64,000 bases of DNA from Arthrobacter sp. PAMC25564 (GCF_004798705.1 NZ_CP039290.1:2976001-3040000), one strand, 5' to 3'. Counted from the first letter of the stretch, positions 8,297 through 17,219 are shown. Translations and numbers: made by a program. Notes: generated from the sequence alone by a model not told the origin.

Positions 8297-9184
8297 TTAG
8301 GATTCGGGGATGACCATGGCGAAGCGTTCCTCGCGGGCCTCGTCCGGGTCCGGTCCGTTACGCACGCCGGTGTCGAGCGCGTCGATGGCGGCGAGTTCGT
8401 CCGCACTGAGTTCGAAGTTGAAGACGTCGAAGTTTTCGGCGATGCGTGCCGGGTTGGTCGATTTCGGAATGGCTGAGCGCCCCTGCTGCAGGTGCCACCG
8501 GAGCATGACCTGCGCCGGGCTCCTGCCGTAGGCCCGTGCGATGGCGGCGATTGTCGGGTCTTCCATGACGTTCCGGCGGTCCCCGCCCCACCCTGGGTAG
8601 AAGGTGATCCCTCCGATCGGCGACCAGGCCTGGGTGAGGATCCCGTGCTGGGCGTCGGCTGCCTGGACGTCCGGCTGGGTGAAGTAGGGGTGCAGTTCGA
8701 TCTGGTTCACGGCCGGGACGACGTCGGTCGAGTCGAGCAGTTGCTTCAGGTGGTGGGGCATGAAGTTGCTGACGCCGATCGCACGGACGCGCCCGTCAGC
8801 AAGCAGGGTCTCCAGGGCCTTGTATGCGGCGATGGTTTTGTCGAACCGGTCGGGGGCGGGCTGGTGCAGGATGAGCAGGTCCAGGTAGTCGACGCCGAGT
8901 TTGCCTGTTGCCTTGTCCCAGGCATGCAGGGTCTGGCCGTAGCCGTAGTCGCTGACCCAGACCTTGGTCTCGATGAACACCTCCGAACGATCCAGGCCCG
9001 AGTTGCGGATGCCCTGCCCGACTTCCCGCTCGTTGCCGTAGGCGGCGGCAGTGTCGATGTGCCGGTAGCCGGTTGCAAGCGCGGCCTCGACGGCGGCAGT
9101 GGTCTGCTCCGGGGCGCTTTGGAAGACGCCCAGGCCGAGGGCTGGGATGGTGATGCCGTTGTTGAGTGTTAGTTCCATGATCAT
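8297..9184 (-). CDS. Aldo/keto reductase, 2,5-diketo-D-gluconate reductase type
   Basis: I choose ATG 9184 (295 residues, MIMELTL), which has AAAGG 6 bases upstream; a longer frame to 9226 lacks such a site. The protein opens with LNNGITIPALGLGVFQ, the classic AKR5 start, then the catalytic Asp/Tyr in HIDTAAAYGNE, Lys in FIETKVWV and His in LLILHQPAP, and ends with the cofactor loop IPKSTNPARI. Only about 25-30 percent of its positions look shared with the adjacent AKR, so the pair is not a recent duplication. Probably reduces small carbonyls. Confidence 0.9.
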   Translation of the reverse strand: MIMELTLNNGITIPALGLGVFQSAPEQTTAAVEAALATGYRHIDTAAAYGNEREVGQGIRNSGLDRSEVFIETKVWVSDYGYGQTLHAWDKATGKLGVDYLDLLILHQPAPDRFDKTIAAYKALETLLADGRVRAIGVSNFMPHHLKQLLDSTDVVPAVNQIELHPYFTQPDVQAADAQHGILTQAWSPIGGITFYPGWGGDRRNVMEDPTIAAIARAYGRSPAQVMLRWHLQQGRSAIPKSTNPARIAENFDVFNFELSADELAAIDALDTGVRNGPDPDEAREERFAMVIPES

Positions 9185-9259
9185 GCCTTTCACGGTATTC
9201 AGATGTGCGGCGTTGTGGGAGTGCACATCAGTACCCCCTTGAAGTGTGTCGCGTCAGGT

Positions 9260-10711
9260 TCAGCGGGCGCCTTCGAGCTGCAGCGCAGGGGCGGCCCCGA
9301 GTGGTGTCCTGGTGCGGCGGGTGGCCAGGTCTGCGGGCAGGATGAGGGCCGCGGTGACGGCCAGGGCGATGAGCAGCAGGACACTGCCTGTGGTGAGCGC
9401 GGCGCTGACCTGCGCGGCCAGCTGCGCTGCGGCAGAACCGCCCGTGGGGACGGTGGCTGCGGCGGCGACCGCTATGCCGAGCCCGAGGCAGGTGCCGATC
9501 TGGTGGAAGGTGTTCAGAAGGCCCGACGCTGCCCCTGCGTCGGAGGCCGGGGCGCCGATGATGCCGAACGAGGTCAGTGGCGCAAAAGCAAGACCTTGGC
9601 CCGCGCCAATGAGGACCATCGGCAGTGCCACCCCGGTCAGATAGCTGGAGTCGACGCCGACCCGGCTGAGCCAGAACATCCCGGCAAGGGTGATCAGAAT
9701 GCCGGCCACGAGTGGAATTGAACCCGGCATTTTGCCCATGAGCCGTGGGATACTCATTGCCACAGCGAAGTTGACTGCGGTCATGGGGAGGAATCCCATG
9801 CCGGCCTGCAGGGGGTCGAAGCCCAGTACTTCCTGCAGGTACTGGGTCGTGAAGAAGAAGAATGCGATCATCGCGCCCAGGTACAGAAAGCGGGCGACAT
9901 AGGCGCCGGTGCGGCGGCGGCTCTTGAACAGCCGCAGCGGCATGATCGGCTGGGCAGCCCGGCGTTCAATCTGGACGAACAGAGCCAGGAGCACGACGCC
10001 GACGGTGGCAGCCGTGACTGTGACCGGCGAGGCCCATCCGTCGTCGGCGGAGTTGATGATGCCGAACACGAAAGCGCCGACACCCAGCGTGGTGCTGAGC
10101 GCGCCGAATACATCAAAGCGGCCGCGGGCCCGGCCCGATTCCGGGATGAACCGCGGTGCAAGTGCGATCATCGCGGCGCCGATGGGTACATTGACGAAGA
10201 ACCCTGCCCGCCAGGAGATCCAGTGGGCCAGCGCCCCGCCGATGACCAGCCCAAGGCTGGCACCGATCCCTGCGGTAGCGCCGTACAACGCCACCGCCCG
10301 GGTGCGATCACGGCCCTCCGGGAAGCTCGCCGTGAGCAGGGACAGTGACGCGGGTGCGACGATCGCAGCCCCGATACCCTGAACGGCGCGGCCGGCGATC
10401 GCCCACCAGCCCGCCGGCGCCAGCCCGATCAACAGCGACGCGATCGAAAACACCACCAAACCGAACACGAACACCCGGCGGCGCCCCAGCAGATCTCCTG
10501 CCCGGGCTCCGAGCAGCAGCAGCCCGCCGAAGACCAGCGTGTAGGCGTCCTGAACCCAGGAGAGCTCACCGGTGCTCAGCCGCAGGTCGGCCTGCAGGCT
10601 CGGCAGCGCGGTGAAGATGACCGAGTTGTCCAGCAGGATCATGAAATAACTGGCCAGGATGATCGCCAGGATGGCTGCCGGGTGGGGCGCGGTTGCGGGT
10701 TCAGGTTTCAT
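9260..10711 (-). CDS. MFS drug:H+ antiporter, DHA2 (EmrB/QacA) type, 14 TM
   Basis: The start is ATG 10711 (MKPEPATAPH, 483 residues); the open frame extends far upstream without membrane character. TM1 carries LLDNSVIFTALPSLQADL, followed by WVQDAYTLVFGGLLLL and the loop motif GDLLGRRRVF, all hallmarks of DHA2 exporters. About 14 hydrophobic segments can be counted. It is the first gene of the minus-strand operon with two AKRs and is transcribed divergently from an MmyB-type regulator, which suggests inducible export or detoxification of an organic compound. Confidence 0.9.
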   Translation of the reverse strand: MKPEPATAPHPAAILAIILASYFMILLDNSVIFTALPSLQADLRLSTGELSWVQDAYTLVFGGLLLLGARAGDLLGRRRVFVFGLVVFSIASLLIGLAPAGWWAIAGRAVQGIGAAIVAPASLSLLTASFPEGRDRTRAVALYGATAGIGASLGLVIGGALAHWISWRAGFFVNVPIGAAMIALAPRFIPESGRARGRFDVFGALSTTLGVGAFVFGIINSADDGWASPVTVTAATVGVVLLALFVQIERRAAQPIMPLRLFKSRRRTGAYVARFLYLGAMIAFFFFTTQYLQEVLGFDPLQAGMGFLPMTAVNFAVAMSIPRLMGKMPGSIPLVAGILITLAGMFWLSRVGVDSSYLTGVALPMVLIGAGQGLAFAPLTSFGIIGAPASDAGAASGLLNTFHQIGTCLGLGIAVAAAATVPTGGSAAAQLAAQVSAALTTGSVLLLIALAVTAALILPADLATRRTRTPLGAAPALQLEGAR

Positions 10712-10813
10712 GCTTTCAATGCAACCGTGATTCCTTACTGGCCGGGAGTCACGGCCCTTCCGGGTAACGCCAGTACCTCCTTCGTTCCGGGGCGGCGGCG
10801 TAGCGTGGATGCC
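10712..10813. promoter_or_regulatory. Divergent promoter region with inverted repeat TACTGGC...GCCAGTA
   Basis: The 102 bp between the MFS exporter and the regulator must hold both promoters. Arms TACTGGC (10736-10742) and GCCAGTA (10769-10775) are perfectly complementary with a 26-bp spacer. Binding of the MmyB-type regulator here is an inference; no strong -35/-10 pair is evident. Confidence 0.4.
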
Positions 10814-11695
10814 ATGACACACAGTGACGACGTGCGGAAGTTCCTGACTTCCCGCCGTGCAAGGATCACGCCGGATGAGGCCGGCCTGCCGGTCTATGGC
10901 GGCAACCGGCGCGTTAGCGGGCTGCGCCGCGAGGAAGTCGCGATGCTCGCCGGGATGAGCATCGATTACTACATACGCCTTGAGCGGGGAAACCTCTCCG
11001 GCGCCTCGGACAGCGTCCTTGAAGCCCTGGGGCGTGCCCTGAAGCTCGACGACGCCGAAACGGCCCACCTTTTTGACCTGGCCCGCGCCGCCACCGCCTC
11101 CCCCCGGGTGCGGCGCAAGCGCAGCCCGCAGACGGTGCGGCCGAGCGTGCAACGCGTCATCGATGCGATCACGACGGCGCCGGCCTGGGTCCGCAACGAC
11201 CGCGGGGATGTCCTCGCCGCCAACGAACTGGGCCGTGCGCTCTATCTGGACATGATGGCAGAGGGACCCACTCCGCCGAACAGCGCACGGTTCACCTTCC
11301 TGAATCCGAAAGCGCGGGAGTTCTTCGCCGATTGGGAACGCGCGGCGGATGACATCGTCGCTGTCCTGCGCTCCACGGCCGGAAAGAACCCGTACGACAA
11401 GGACCTCACGGACCTGATCGGTGAACTCTCAACCCGCAGCGAGGAGTTCCGCACCCGGTGGGCCCGTCACGACGTGAAGTACCACCGCGCCGGCCGCAAA
11501 CGGCTCCACCACCCGATCGTTGGCGACATGGACTTGAGCTTTGAAGCGCTGGAACTCCCCGCAGACCCGGGACTGCGCATCAACGTCTACACAGCAGATC
11601 CCGGGACGCCCTCCGAGGACGCGCTGAAAGTCCTCGCCAGTTGGGCCGCCACCCAGCGGAACACCGCAGAGGCCGCAGTCAAGGAGGGAAAATGA
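10814..11695 (+). CDS. XRE-family regulator with MmyB ligand-binding domain
   Basis: The start is ATG 10814 (MTHSDDVRKFLTSRRARI, 293 residues). Residues about 10-75 form a helix-turn-helix of the XRE type with the family phrase RRVSGLRREEVAMLAGMS and YYIRLERGN; residues about 105-280 match the MmyB-like PAS-type ligand-binding domain (PAWVRNDRGDVLAANELGRAL, RFTFLNPKAREFFADWE). This architecture is common in Actinobacteria, often divergent from exporters or reductases it controls, as here. Its last codons overlap the start of the SDR gene (ATGA), so the two are cotranslated. Confidence 0.9.
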   Translation: MTHSDDVRKFLTSRRARITPDEAGLPVYGGNRRVSGLRREEVAMLAGMSIDYYIRLERGNLSGASDSVLEALGRALKLDDAETAHLFDLARAATASPRVRRKRSPQTVRPSVQRVIDAITTAPAWVRNDRGDVLAANELGRALYLDMMAEGPTPPNSARFTFLNPKAREFFADWERAADDIVAVLRSTAGKNPYDKDLTDLIGELSTRSEEFRTRWARHDVKYHRAGRKRLHHPIVGDMDLSFEALELPADPGLRINVYTADPGTPSEDALKVLASWAATQRNTAEAAVKEGK

Positions 11696-12187
11696 ACGAC
11701 CGTCCCTCCACTGTTCTGATCGTCGGTGCCGTCGACGGAGTCGACGCGATCGTGTTCACGCACGGATCCACCACCAGCGAACGGGACGTGCGGGACAACG
11801 ACTACAGCGGCGTCGCCAACATGCTCAAAGCCTTGGGCGGCCGCCGGACACGCATCGTGCTCATGACTGCTATCGGCACCACGCGGCCCGGCGTCGCCTA
11901 CGCAGAGTGGAAGCTGCGGAGCGAGCGGCTCGTCCGCGCCAGCGGCAACCCGTACACAATCGTGCGCCCCGGATGGTTTGACTATAACCAACCCGGCCAG
12001 CGGAAGATCGCCATGCTCCAAGGCGATAGGAAACACTCTGGATCACCAGCCGACGGCGTTATTGCACGGGACCAAATCGCCCGCGTACTCATCGGCAGCC
12101 TTCACATCGACGCCGCCAACCACAAAACTCTCGAACTCATCGCCGACCACGGACCCGAGCAGGACGACCTCACCACCCTCTTCACCC

Positions 12188-12414
12188 GTTACATTTATTG
12201 GGTCCCCGAAGGCCGGGGATTTGGTCGCTGAACCCGGTATGACTTTCTCGCCCTGTCATTGATGATCCGGGGGGTGTTGTCGCCGGGTTCGGAGACACTT
12301 GCTGACCGCTGATAGGGACACGGCCGGGCGATAGCGTCCAGGTCTCTTTGTAACGTGGGTGCCGGCATCGGGTGTCGTGACTGCGGCCATATGGTGGTGC
12401 AAAGGAGCGCCGGT
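12188..12414 (+). ncRNA. Candidate bridge RNA locus of IS110 copy A
   Basis: IS110-group elements are known to express a bridge RNA from the non-coding left end, with loops that pair to target and donor DNA. This 227-bp segment has that position, ends at a good ribosome-binding site (AAAGGAGC) and shares blocks with the same region of copy B (CCGGGGGGTGTTGTC, TAACGTGG.TGCCG). Loop sequences were not folded here, so RNA borders and guides are unassigned. Confidence 0.45.
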
Positions 12415-13614
12415 ATGGAACAGGAATTCGACATCTTCTGCGGGCTCGATGTCGGCAAGAGCGAACATCATGCAACCGCGCTCAACGCCGCCGGGGAGCG
12501 GGTTTTCGACAAACCGCTGCCGCAGGACGAAGCACGGCTCCGGATGCTGTTTACCGCACTCCAGGAGCACGGACAGGTCCTGGTGGTGGTCGACCAGCCC
12601 AACACCATCGGGGCGCTGCCGGTTGCTGTGGCCCGGGATTGTGGTTGCGAGGTGGCTTATCTGCCGGGACTGGCCATGCGCAAAGCGGCAGACCTCTACC
12701 CGGGAAAGTCCAAGACCGATGCCCGTGACGCCTTCATCATCGCGGCCACGGCGCGCGCCATGCCGCACACTCTGCGCGCGGTCGACCGTGACAGCGAGGT
12801 CCTCTCGGCGCTGAAGGTGCTCTCCGGATTTGATGAGGATCTGACCCACGAATGCACCCGTGCGATCAACCGGCTCCGGTCCCTGCTGCTGCAGATCTTC
12901 CCGGCCCTGGAACGGGCCTTTCCCGGCACCGTCCTTACCCGTTCCCTGGTCCTGGAAATGCTGATCAGATACGCGGGCCCGACCGGTCTTCGTGCCGCGG
13001 GACGGTCGAATGTGCTGCGCTGGGTCCGCAACCACAGCCGCAAAGACCCGGCCGCGCTCATCGACGCCGTGTTCGCCGCCCTGGGCGAGCAGACGGTAAC
13101 CGTCGCCGGGACCGAGGCGGTGGAGCTGGTCATCCCGCGCGTCGCCGCCCAGATCAAGGAACTCAAACGCCAACGGACCATCGTGGCCGAAGAAGTCGAA
13201 AAGCTCCTGGACGACTTCCCTCTTTCCCGGGTCTTGATGTCCATGCCGGGAGTTGGCATCAAGACCGCCGCCACGATACTCCTGACCATCGGCGACGGGA
13301 GCAGCTTCCGCACCTCCGGCCACCTCGCCGCCTACGCGGGCATCGCACCGGTCACTCGACGGTCCGGAACGTCCATCCGTGGCGAATTCCCTGCCCGCTC
13401 CGGCAACAAGGAACTCAAGAACGCACTCTTCCGATCCGCCTGGATCGCCTCCTGCCACGACCCCGTTTCCAAGGCCTACTACGACCGGAAACGCGCCGAA
13501 GGGAAGAAACACAACGCCGCCGTCATTTGTCTGGCACGCCGCCGCTGCGACGTCATCCATGCCATGCTCCGCAACGGCACACTCTACGAGGAAAAAGCTC
13601 CCCAAACGGCTTGA
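12415..13614 (+). CDS. IS110-family transposase (DEDD + serine)
   Basis: A 399-residue protein with ATG 12415 behind AAAGGAGCGCCGGT. The N-terminal DEDD RuvC-like domain shows FCGLDVGKSEHHA (first Asp about residue 12), VVVDQP (about 61, Asp where Glu is common) and KTDARDAF (about 101-108). The C-terminal transposase_20 domain has MPGVGIKTAATIL and the SGTSIRG motif (about 318-324) holding the candidate nucleophilic serine. No internal stops; it looks active. It is clearly related to, but not a recent copy of, the transposase at 62232-63431 (same length, different N terminus). Confidence 0.93.
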   Translation: MEQEFDIFCGLDVGKSEHHATALNAAGERVFDKPLPQDEARLRMLFTALQEHGQVLVVVDQPNTIGALPVAVARDCGCEVAYLPGLAMRKAADLYPGKSKTDARDAFIIAATARAMPHTLRAVDRDSEVLSALKVLSGFDEDLTHECTRAINRLRSLLLQIFPALERAFPGTVLTRSLVLEMLIRYAGPTGLRAAGRSNVLRWVRNHSRKDPAALIDAVFAALGEQTVTVAGTEAVELVIPRVAAQIKELKRQRTIVAEEVEKLLDDFPLSRVLMSMPGVGIKTAATILLTIGDGSSFRTSGHLAAYAGIAPVTRRSGTSIRGEFPARSGNKELKNALFRSAWIASCHDPVSKAYYDRKRAEGKKHNAAVICLARRRCDVIHAMLRNGTLYEEKAPQTA

Positions 13615-13853
13615 CCAAAAGCATAGGGACACCCCCCCTGACGCCCGACTCAGCCGAGTCTCTCGATGCAGCCGAAGACATTGTCGACCTCCCTGTGGAG
13701 AGTGAGCCCGAAATGTTCCGCCACGACCTCGCCAAAATTACAACAGGAAGCCCCAAGGCCGGCGGCTAAAGTCCGGACCGGCTGGCGCCGTCCCCGGCGG
13801 CGGCACCGGCTAGACGCGCCGAAGAACGCCGGCCGGGTTCGATACCGCCCCAA

Positions 13854-14445
13854 GTGCCAACCGAGACCTCCCCGGCGTTCACGGTGGCATCCCAGCGGAA
13901 CATGGGAGCATGGGGACATGACTCCTGCTCACGGTTTTTCCGGCTTCTTCCGGCGTCCCCAGCCCATCAAACCCCAGGCCGGTCAAGAATCGGTGTGGGA
14001 CTACCCGCGGCCACCAAGGGTCGAGCCTCGATCCGACCGGGTCACCGTCCGGCTTGGCGGGCAGCTGATTGCCGACACCACCGATGCAGTGCGCGTCCTG
14101 GAGACGAGTCATCCCCCTGTCTACTACTTGCCATTGGACGCATTCCCTGCCGGTGTGCTCGTCCCGGTCGAGGGCACCAGCTTCTGCGAGTTCAAGGGAG
14201 AAGCGCACTACTTCGACGTCGTTGCCGGCGGAGTCGTAGCTGCCCGTGCCGGGTGGACCTACCCGGAACCCACCCGGGGTTTCGAGGCGCTCAGTACCCG
14301 AGTGGCCCTATACCCGGATCACATGGACTCCTGTGAGGTCAACGGCGAGCAAGTGACCTTCCAGGATGGTGACTTCTACGGCGGTTGGATCACCACGCAG
14401 ATCGTTGGCCCGTTCAAGGGCGGCCCGGGTACGAACGGGTGGTGA
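13854..14445 (+). repeat. DUF427 gene repeat, copy 1 of 2
   Basis: A 592-bp segment from GTGCCAACC, about 64 bp before the DUF427 start codon, to the DUF427 stop codon is nearly identical to 55039-55632. The similarity ends abruptly at both sides. Copy 2 is 2 bp longer because two C-runs each gained one C. Confidence 0.9.
13918..14445 (+). CDS. DUF427 domain protein
   Basis: The start is ATG 13918 (MTPAHGFSGFF, 175 residues). The DUF427 fold is recognised from VRLGGQLIADTTDAVRVLE, HPPVYYLPLDAF, FCEFKGEAHYFDVV and the end WTYPEPTRGFEAL, YPDHMDSCEVNGEQV. Function in this family is unknown; members are small soluble beta proteins common in Actinobacteria. This copy is intact, unlike the frameshifted duplicate at 55104-55632. 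The ribosome-binding site is poor (AGCATGGGGAC). It lies after the IS110-split SDR and has no apparent operon partner. Confidence 0.85.
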   Translation: MTPAHGFSGFFRRPQPIKPQAGQESVWDYPRPPRVEPRSDRVTVRLGGQLIADTTDAVRVLETSHPPVYYLPLDAFPAGVLVPVEGTSFCEFKGEAHYFDVVAGGVVAARAGWTYPEPTRGFEALSTRVALYPDHMDSCEVNGEQVTFQDGDFYGGWITTQIVGPFKGGPGTNGW

Positions 14446-14488
14446 CGGCCCCGACCAACGAAACTCAAACCACGGACGCCGTCGAGAA

Positions 14489-14824
14489 CTACGTGAAGCA
14501 GTTCAGAGGCTGGTAATTCCCGGTGATCATGTAGTAGACCACCGCCGACGCCATGAAGAAGGAACAAGCCCCGAAGAGTCGCGATAACCCAAGAGCACGG
14601 GCCACCCGGCCACACAAAGGCCACAAACTAAAAGGGCCCATTCCCGGACAACAAAGAGCTTGGCGATCGACGCGCGACTGGAACTCAGTCAGCCAGCACC
14701 ACTGGCCGAAGGTCCGTGTCCGGTCCATGGCCGGGAACCACTGCGGTTCCGAAGCCATACCAGTCGCCTCAGGGTCGGGGATCCCATTCCCAAAAATCAA
14801 TCCCTCGAGATTCTCATTCCCCAC
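14489..14824 (-). CDS. Hypothetical small protein with one possible TM segment
   Basis: A 111-codon frame with GGTGGGG shortly before its ATG. No family is recognised. The C-terminal third (GACSFFMASAVVYYMITG) is hydrophobic enough to span a membrane once, with basic residues before it (GRVARALGLSR). Codon choice is less GC-biased at third positions than in neighbouring genes. It converges on the DUF427 gene with 43 bp between stops. It could be a real accessory gene or a chance ORF. Confidence 0.3.
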   Translation of the reverse strand: MGNENLEGLIFGNGIPDPEATGMASEPQWFPAMDRTRTFGQWCWLTEFQSRVDRQALCCPGMGPFSLWPLCGRVARALGLSRLFGACSFFMASAVVYYMITGNYQPLNCFT

Positions 14825-14862
14825 CGGCCACTTCTGTTGATCGGATCGGTCCGGGGTGTCTC

Positions 14863-16497
14863 CTATGTAGCGTAAGCCGGCGGGACCTCATATCCCGTGG
14901 CCCTTGGAAGGAGCTTTGGAGCTGGGTGTGGGCCGTCGGATAGCCAGTCGTCGCTGATCTCGGTGGCCTTGGCGGCGTGCAGAACGAGCTGGGCAGCGAG
15001 GGCTGAGCCGGTGATTTTTGCGTAAGCGAGGGCCGTTTCTCCGATAGTCTCGGTGTGCTCGAGAAGCGGCAACAGATGCGCCGAGGTGACGTTGCTAAGC
15101 TCACCGACGCGTTCACCTTCAAGTCGGACCTCGACAAATGGACGCTCGGCACCGTTCTTAAGTGTGCGGATCGCCTTGTGCAGACTGACGATCAGGAGAC
15201 CGACCCCTTCCGGTGGCACGTAGTTGAAAAGAATGTCGAAATGGTCCTCCTCCTTGAGGACTTGAATCGCCGATCCCCACGGTACAAGAGTGGTGACGCC
15301 CGTCGGGGCTTCATTGAGCGGCGTGATCAGCTCCGGCTCGGGCAGGGCGACGGTGACTCGGGCTTGGAGCTGATCGCCGCCGTCGTACGCCCAGATGCGA
15401 GCCGTCGTAACCGCCGTGAGCCCGCTCGCAATAATTCTCTTGAGAGGTTGAGCGTAACGGATCGCGTCTTCTCCACTGAGATAGCCAAGGACCTGATTCC
15501 GCCAACGAACGCTGATGGCATTCGTGTCATACGGGTTATCCGGCTCGGAGACCAGTTCCACCTGAACGCCTTCGACTTCGCTGTCGCTCCGTGCAACGAT
15601 CGGCGCCTCACTGCCGCGCAGCGCGGCTTTGATCACCTGGCTGTACGCGTGCTCGCCCACGACTTCGACGTTCGGCCATTCCAACCGGCCGAGCGACACG
15701 CGATACAGCCCCTGGCTTGAGGAAACGGGGCGAGTGACCGGCGAAATTGGTGCCTGAGCCTCAGAGGCGACCCGCTTTGGGGCGGCGTGATTCGCCGGGG
15801 CCTCAATCTGGACATCAGGAACCGCGATTCCTTGCACGCCGCTGACTGGACTCACCGCCCCGGTCGCGTCCTCCCACGCCTGCCGGTCACGGCGCCGCTT
15901 CCGAAAAAAGAACATCAGCCCGACGATCCCCGCGGCCAGCAGAAACCCAGTAGGTGAGGATACCGTCACAATCAGCACCAGCACCAGCACCCCGAACATG
16001 ATCCACTGGGCAAACGTCCCAGCCTTCTCTAGGCTCGGCACGCCGCGGCCGCCGGCGTTCAGCTTAGCCGGGCTCTGACCCACATGCTCCAGGACGCGCG
16101 CCGCCTGTCCCAAGGTCAGGTGCATCAGACTCGGGCGCTTGCCCGTTCGGCGTGCGACAGCCGCACGAACGAAGTTACGCTGGAACTTCGACGCCGCGAC
16201 CGTCCCATCGGTAGCGAGGAACTCCCGCCATGTCTCGTCGCTGATGGTCTGATGCGCAAGCTGCGGGCGAGTCGGTTGGGACGCCCGGGTAGCAGGCCTC
16301 TGTGTCGACCGGCGGCCAGAGCCGGTGGCCACATACGAGGCGCCCGTTCCAGGGATCCTCACTGTGCTCGTCGTGCGGCCTGTCGTGGACTTCGTAACCC
16401 GGAACGGGCCTGCCCCAATGCTCGTACTCACCCCGCGCTTCGACGCCGTGATCCTTACAGGCCCGAAACTCTTCGACTTGCGGTAACGGAACCCCAA
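14863..16497 (-). CDS. DUF4236 - transmembrane - HIRAN-like domain protein
   Basis: I place the start at TTG 16497, so that the protein opens MGFRYRKSKSFG as DUF4236 proteins do (544 residues); the frame itself is open to 16533. Residues 1-50 are DUF4236 (GFRYRKS, GPVRITASKRGVS, GRTTSTVRIPGTG). Two adjacent membrane segments follow near 155-200 (WIMFGVLVLVLIVTVSS, GFLLAAGIVGLMFFF) and end in RKRRRDR. A HIRAN-like segment lies near 320-360 (VELVSEPDNPYDTNAISV, LGYLSGEDA), and about 170 further residues repeat a GERVGELS-type segment. DUF4236 and HIRAN domains occur together in phage- or stress-linked proteins; the role is unknown. Confidence 0.75.
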   Translation of the reverse strand: MGFRYRKSKSFGPVRITASKRGVSTSIGAGPFRVTKSTTGRTTSTVRIPGTGASYVATGSGRRSTQRPATRASQPTRPQLAHQTISDETWREFLATDGTVAASKFQRNFVRAAVARRTGKRPSLMHLTLGQAARVLEHVGQSPAKLNAGGRGVPSLEKAGTFAQWIMFGVLVLVLIVTVSSPTGFLLAAGIVGLMFFFRKRRRDRQAWEDATGAVSPVSGVQGIAVPDVQIEAPANHAAPKRVASEAQAPISPVTRPVSSSQGLYRVSLGRLEWPNVEVVGEHAYSQVIKAALRGSEAPIVARSDSEVEGVQVELVSEPDNPYDTNAISVRWRNQVLGYLSGEDAIRYAQPLKRIIASGLTAVTTARIWAYDGGDQLQARVTVALPEPELITPLNEAPTGVTTLVPWGSAIQVLKEEDHFDILFNYVPPEGVGLLIVSLHKAIRTLKNGAERPFVEVRLEGERVGELSNVTSAHLLPLLEHTETIGETALAYAKITGSALAAQLVLHAAKATEISDDWLSDGPHPAPKLLPRATGYEVPPAYAT

Positions 16498-17219
16498 CTC
16501 ACACCCCCAAAATAAGCAATCACGAGGAAGCACTCGTCCCCCATAAGGGAGATTCTAAGCCTCAAGGATTCGCGAATGGGAACCCGGTGGGGGATCACCA
16601 GGAACGTGCCGTCGTCGGCCGGGCGCCTCCAGCTGCTGGCCAAGCCAGCGCCGGCCACCTCGGCCTTGTGGGCGGGATCACCTGTGTACTGATGGATCGC
16701 GTTGTGCCACACTTAGCGGACCGGCTGCCGAGGCTGTGATGGCGGGAGAAACCCAGTGCCAGCCACTCGATGGGACAGTCTCCGGTCGGCCGTTAGCTTT
16801 GTGAGGTACTGTGCGCCGCTACCATCTCGAACCAAATAAGCAGTTCTTCCTTTCCCGCGCCCGAGGGTGCAGGAAGGAGTGCACTAGGTGCCTCTCGGGC
16901 CCGGACAGCGGGCTGCGGACTCTGAAGTGCACGCCGCTCCGCCCGCAAACGGCCTGGGCCAACACTGCGTTGGCCGACAACCCTGAACCTTGGCACCCCA
17001 GCCGACACCACTCACGCACCGCCCAATCTCCGCCGCGGTTTAGCTGCGCAGGGGCCAACGACGATGTCACGTTCACCGTCACGCCGCCTTCCAAACGGAC
17101 CGCCGTCGCGGGATCGTGGGAGGGCTGCGGGACGCAACGCCGGTGCAGGCCCTATGCCAGGTCCCGCCGCTCACTGGGAAGCGGCCTCCAGCATCCCGCA
17201 GTTGCTAAGGAGAATTCCC
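16498..17219. other. Intergenic region of 722 bp before ugd
   Basis: No frame here has convincing coding character. A frame of 85 codons on the minus strand (16455-16712) overlaps the DUF4236 gene start and resembles no family I know. The segment must contain the ugd promoter and the leader ending in CTAAGGAGAATTCCC; no clear -35/-10 pair was found. Confidence 0.4.

Larger units (their letters stand above)
12188..13637 (+). mobile_element. Complete IS110-family insertion sequence (copy A)
   Basis: The ends were set by comparison with the second element (62107-63691) and by restoring the interrupted SDR frame. Both elements begin GTTAC, share ATGATCCGGGGGGTGTTGTC inside the left end, and finish CATAGGGACACCCCCC. 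The left end inner GGGGGGTGT is complementary to the right end ACACCCCCC. There is no obvious target duplication; CC next to the left end and CC in the right-end C-run could be the core dinucleotide. The element is 1450 bp: 227 bp left non-coding, transposase, 23 bp right. Confidence 0.75.
11692..13769 (+). pseudogene. NAD(P)H-binding SDR gene with an internal deletion and an IS110 insertion
   Basis: The start ATG 11692 overlaps the regulator stop and has AAGGAGGGAAA before it. Segment 11692-12187 encodes STVLIVGA joined directly to VDGVDAIVFTHGS: about 60-70 residues of the Rossmann fold that normally separate these motifs are missing, an in-frame deletion. The reading breaks at 12187 after DDLTTLFT, where the IS110 element begins, and resumes at 13638 with LTPDSAESLDAAEDIVDLP to the TAA at 13767-13769. 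Joining the two sides restores an uninterrupted C terminus of the usual atypical-SDR type. As it stands, the ORF reads 14 residues into the element and stops at 12231. Confidence 0.8.

Noticed and set aside
12256..13632. 458-codon minus-strand frame spanning IS110 copy A
   Set aside because: Antisense of the transposase; a second gene in that orientation is not part of IS110 organisation.
16455..16712. 85-codon minus-strand ORF before the DUF4236 gene
   Set aside because: Overlaps the DUF4236 start, no recognised family and no ribosome-binding site.
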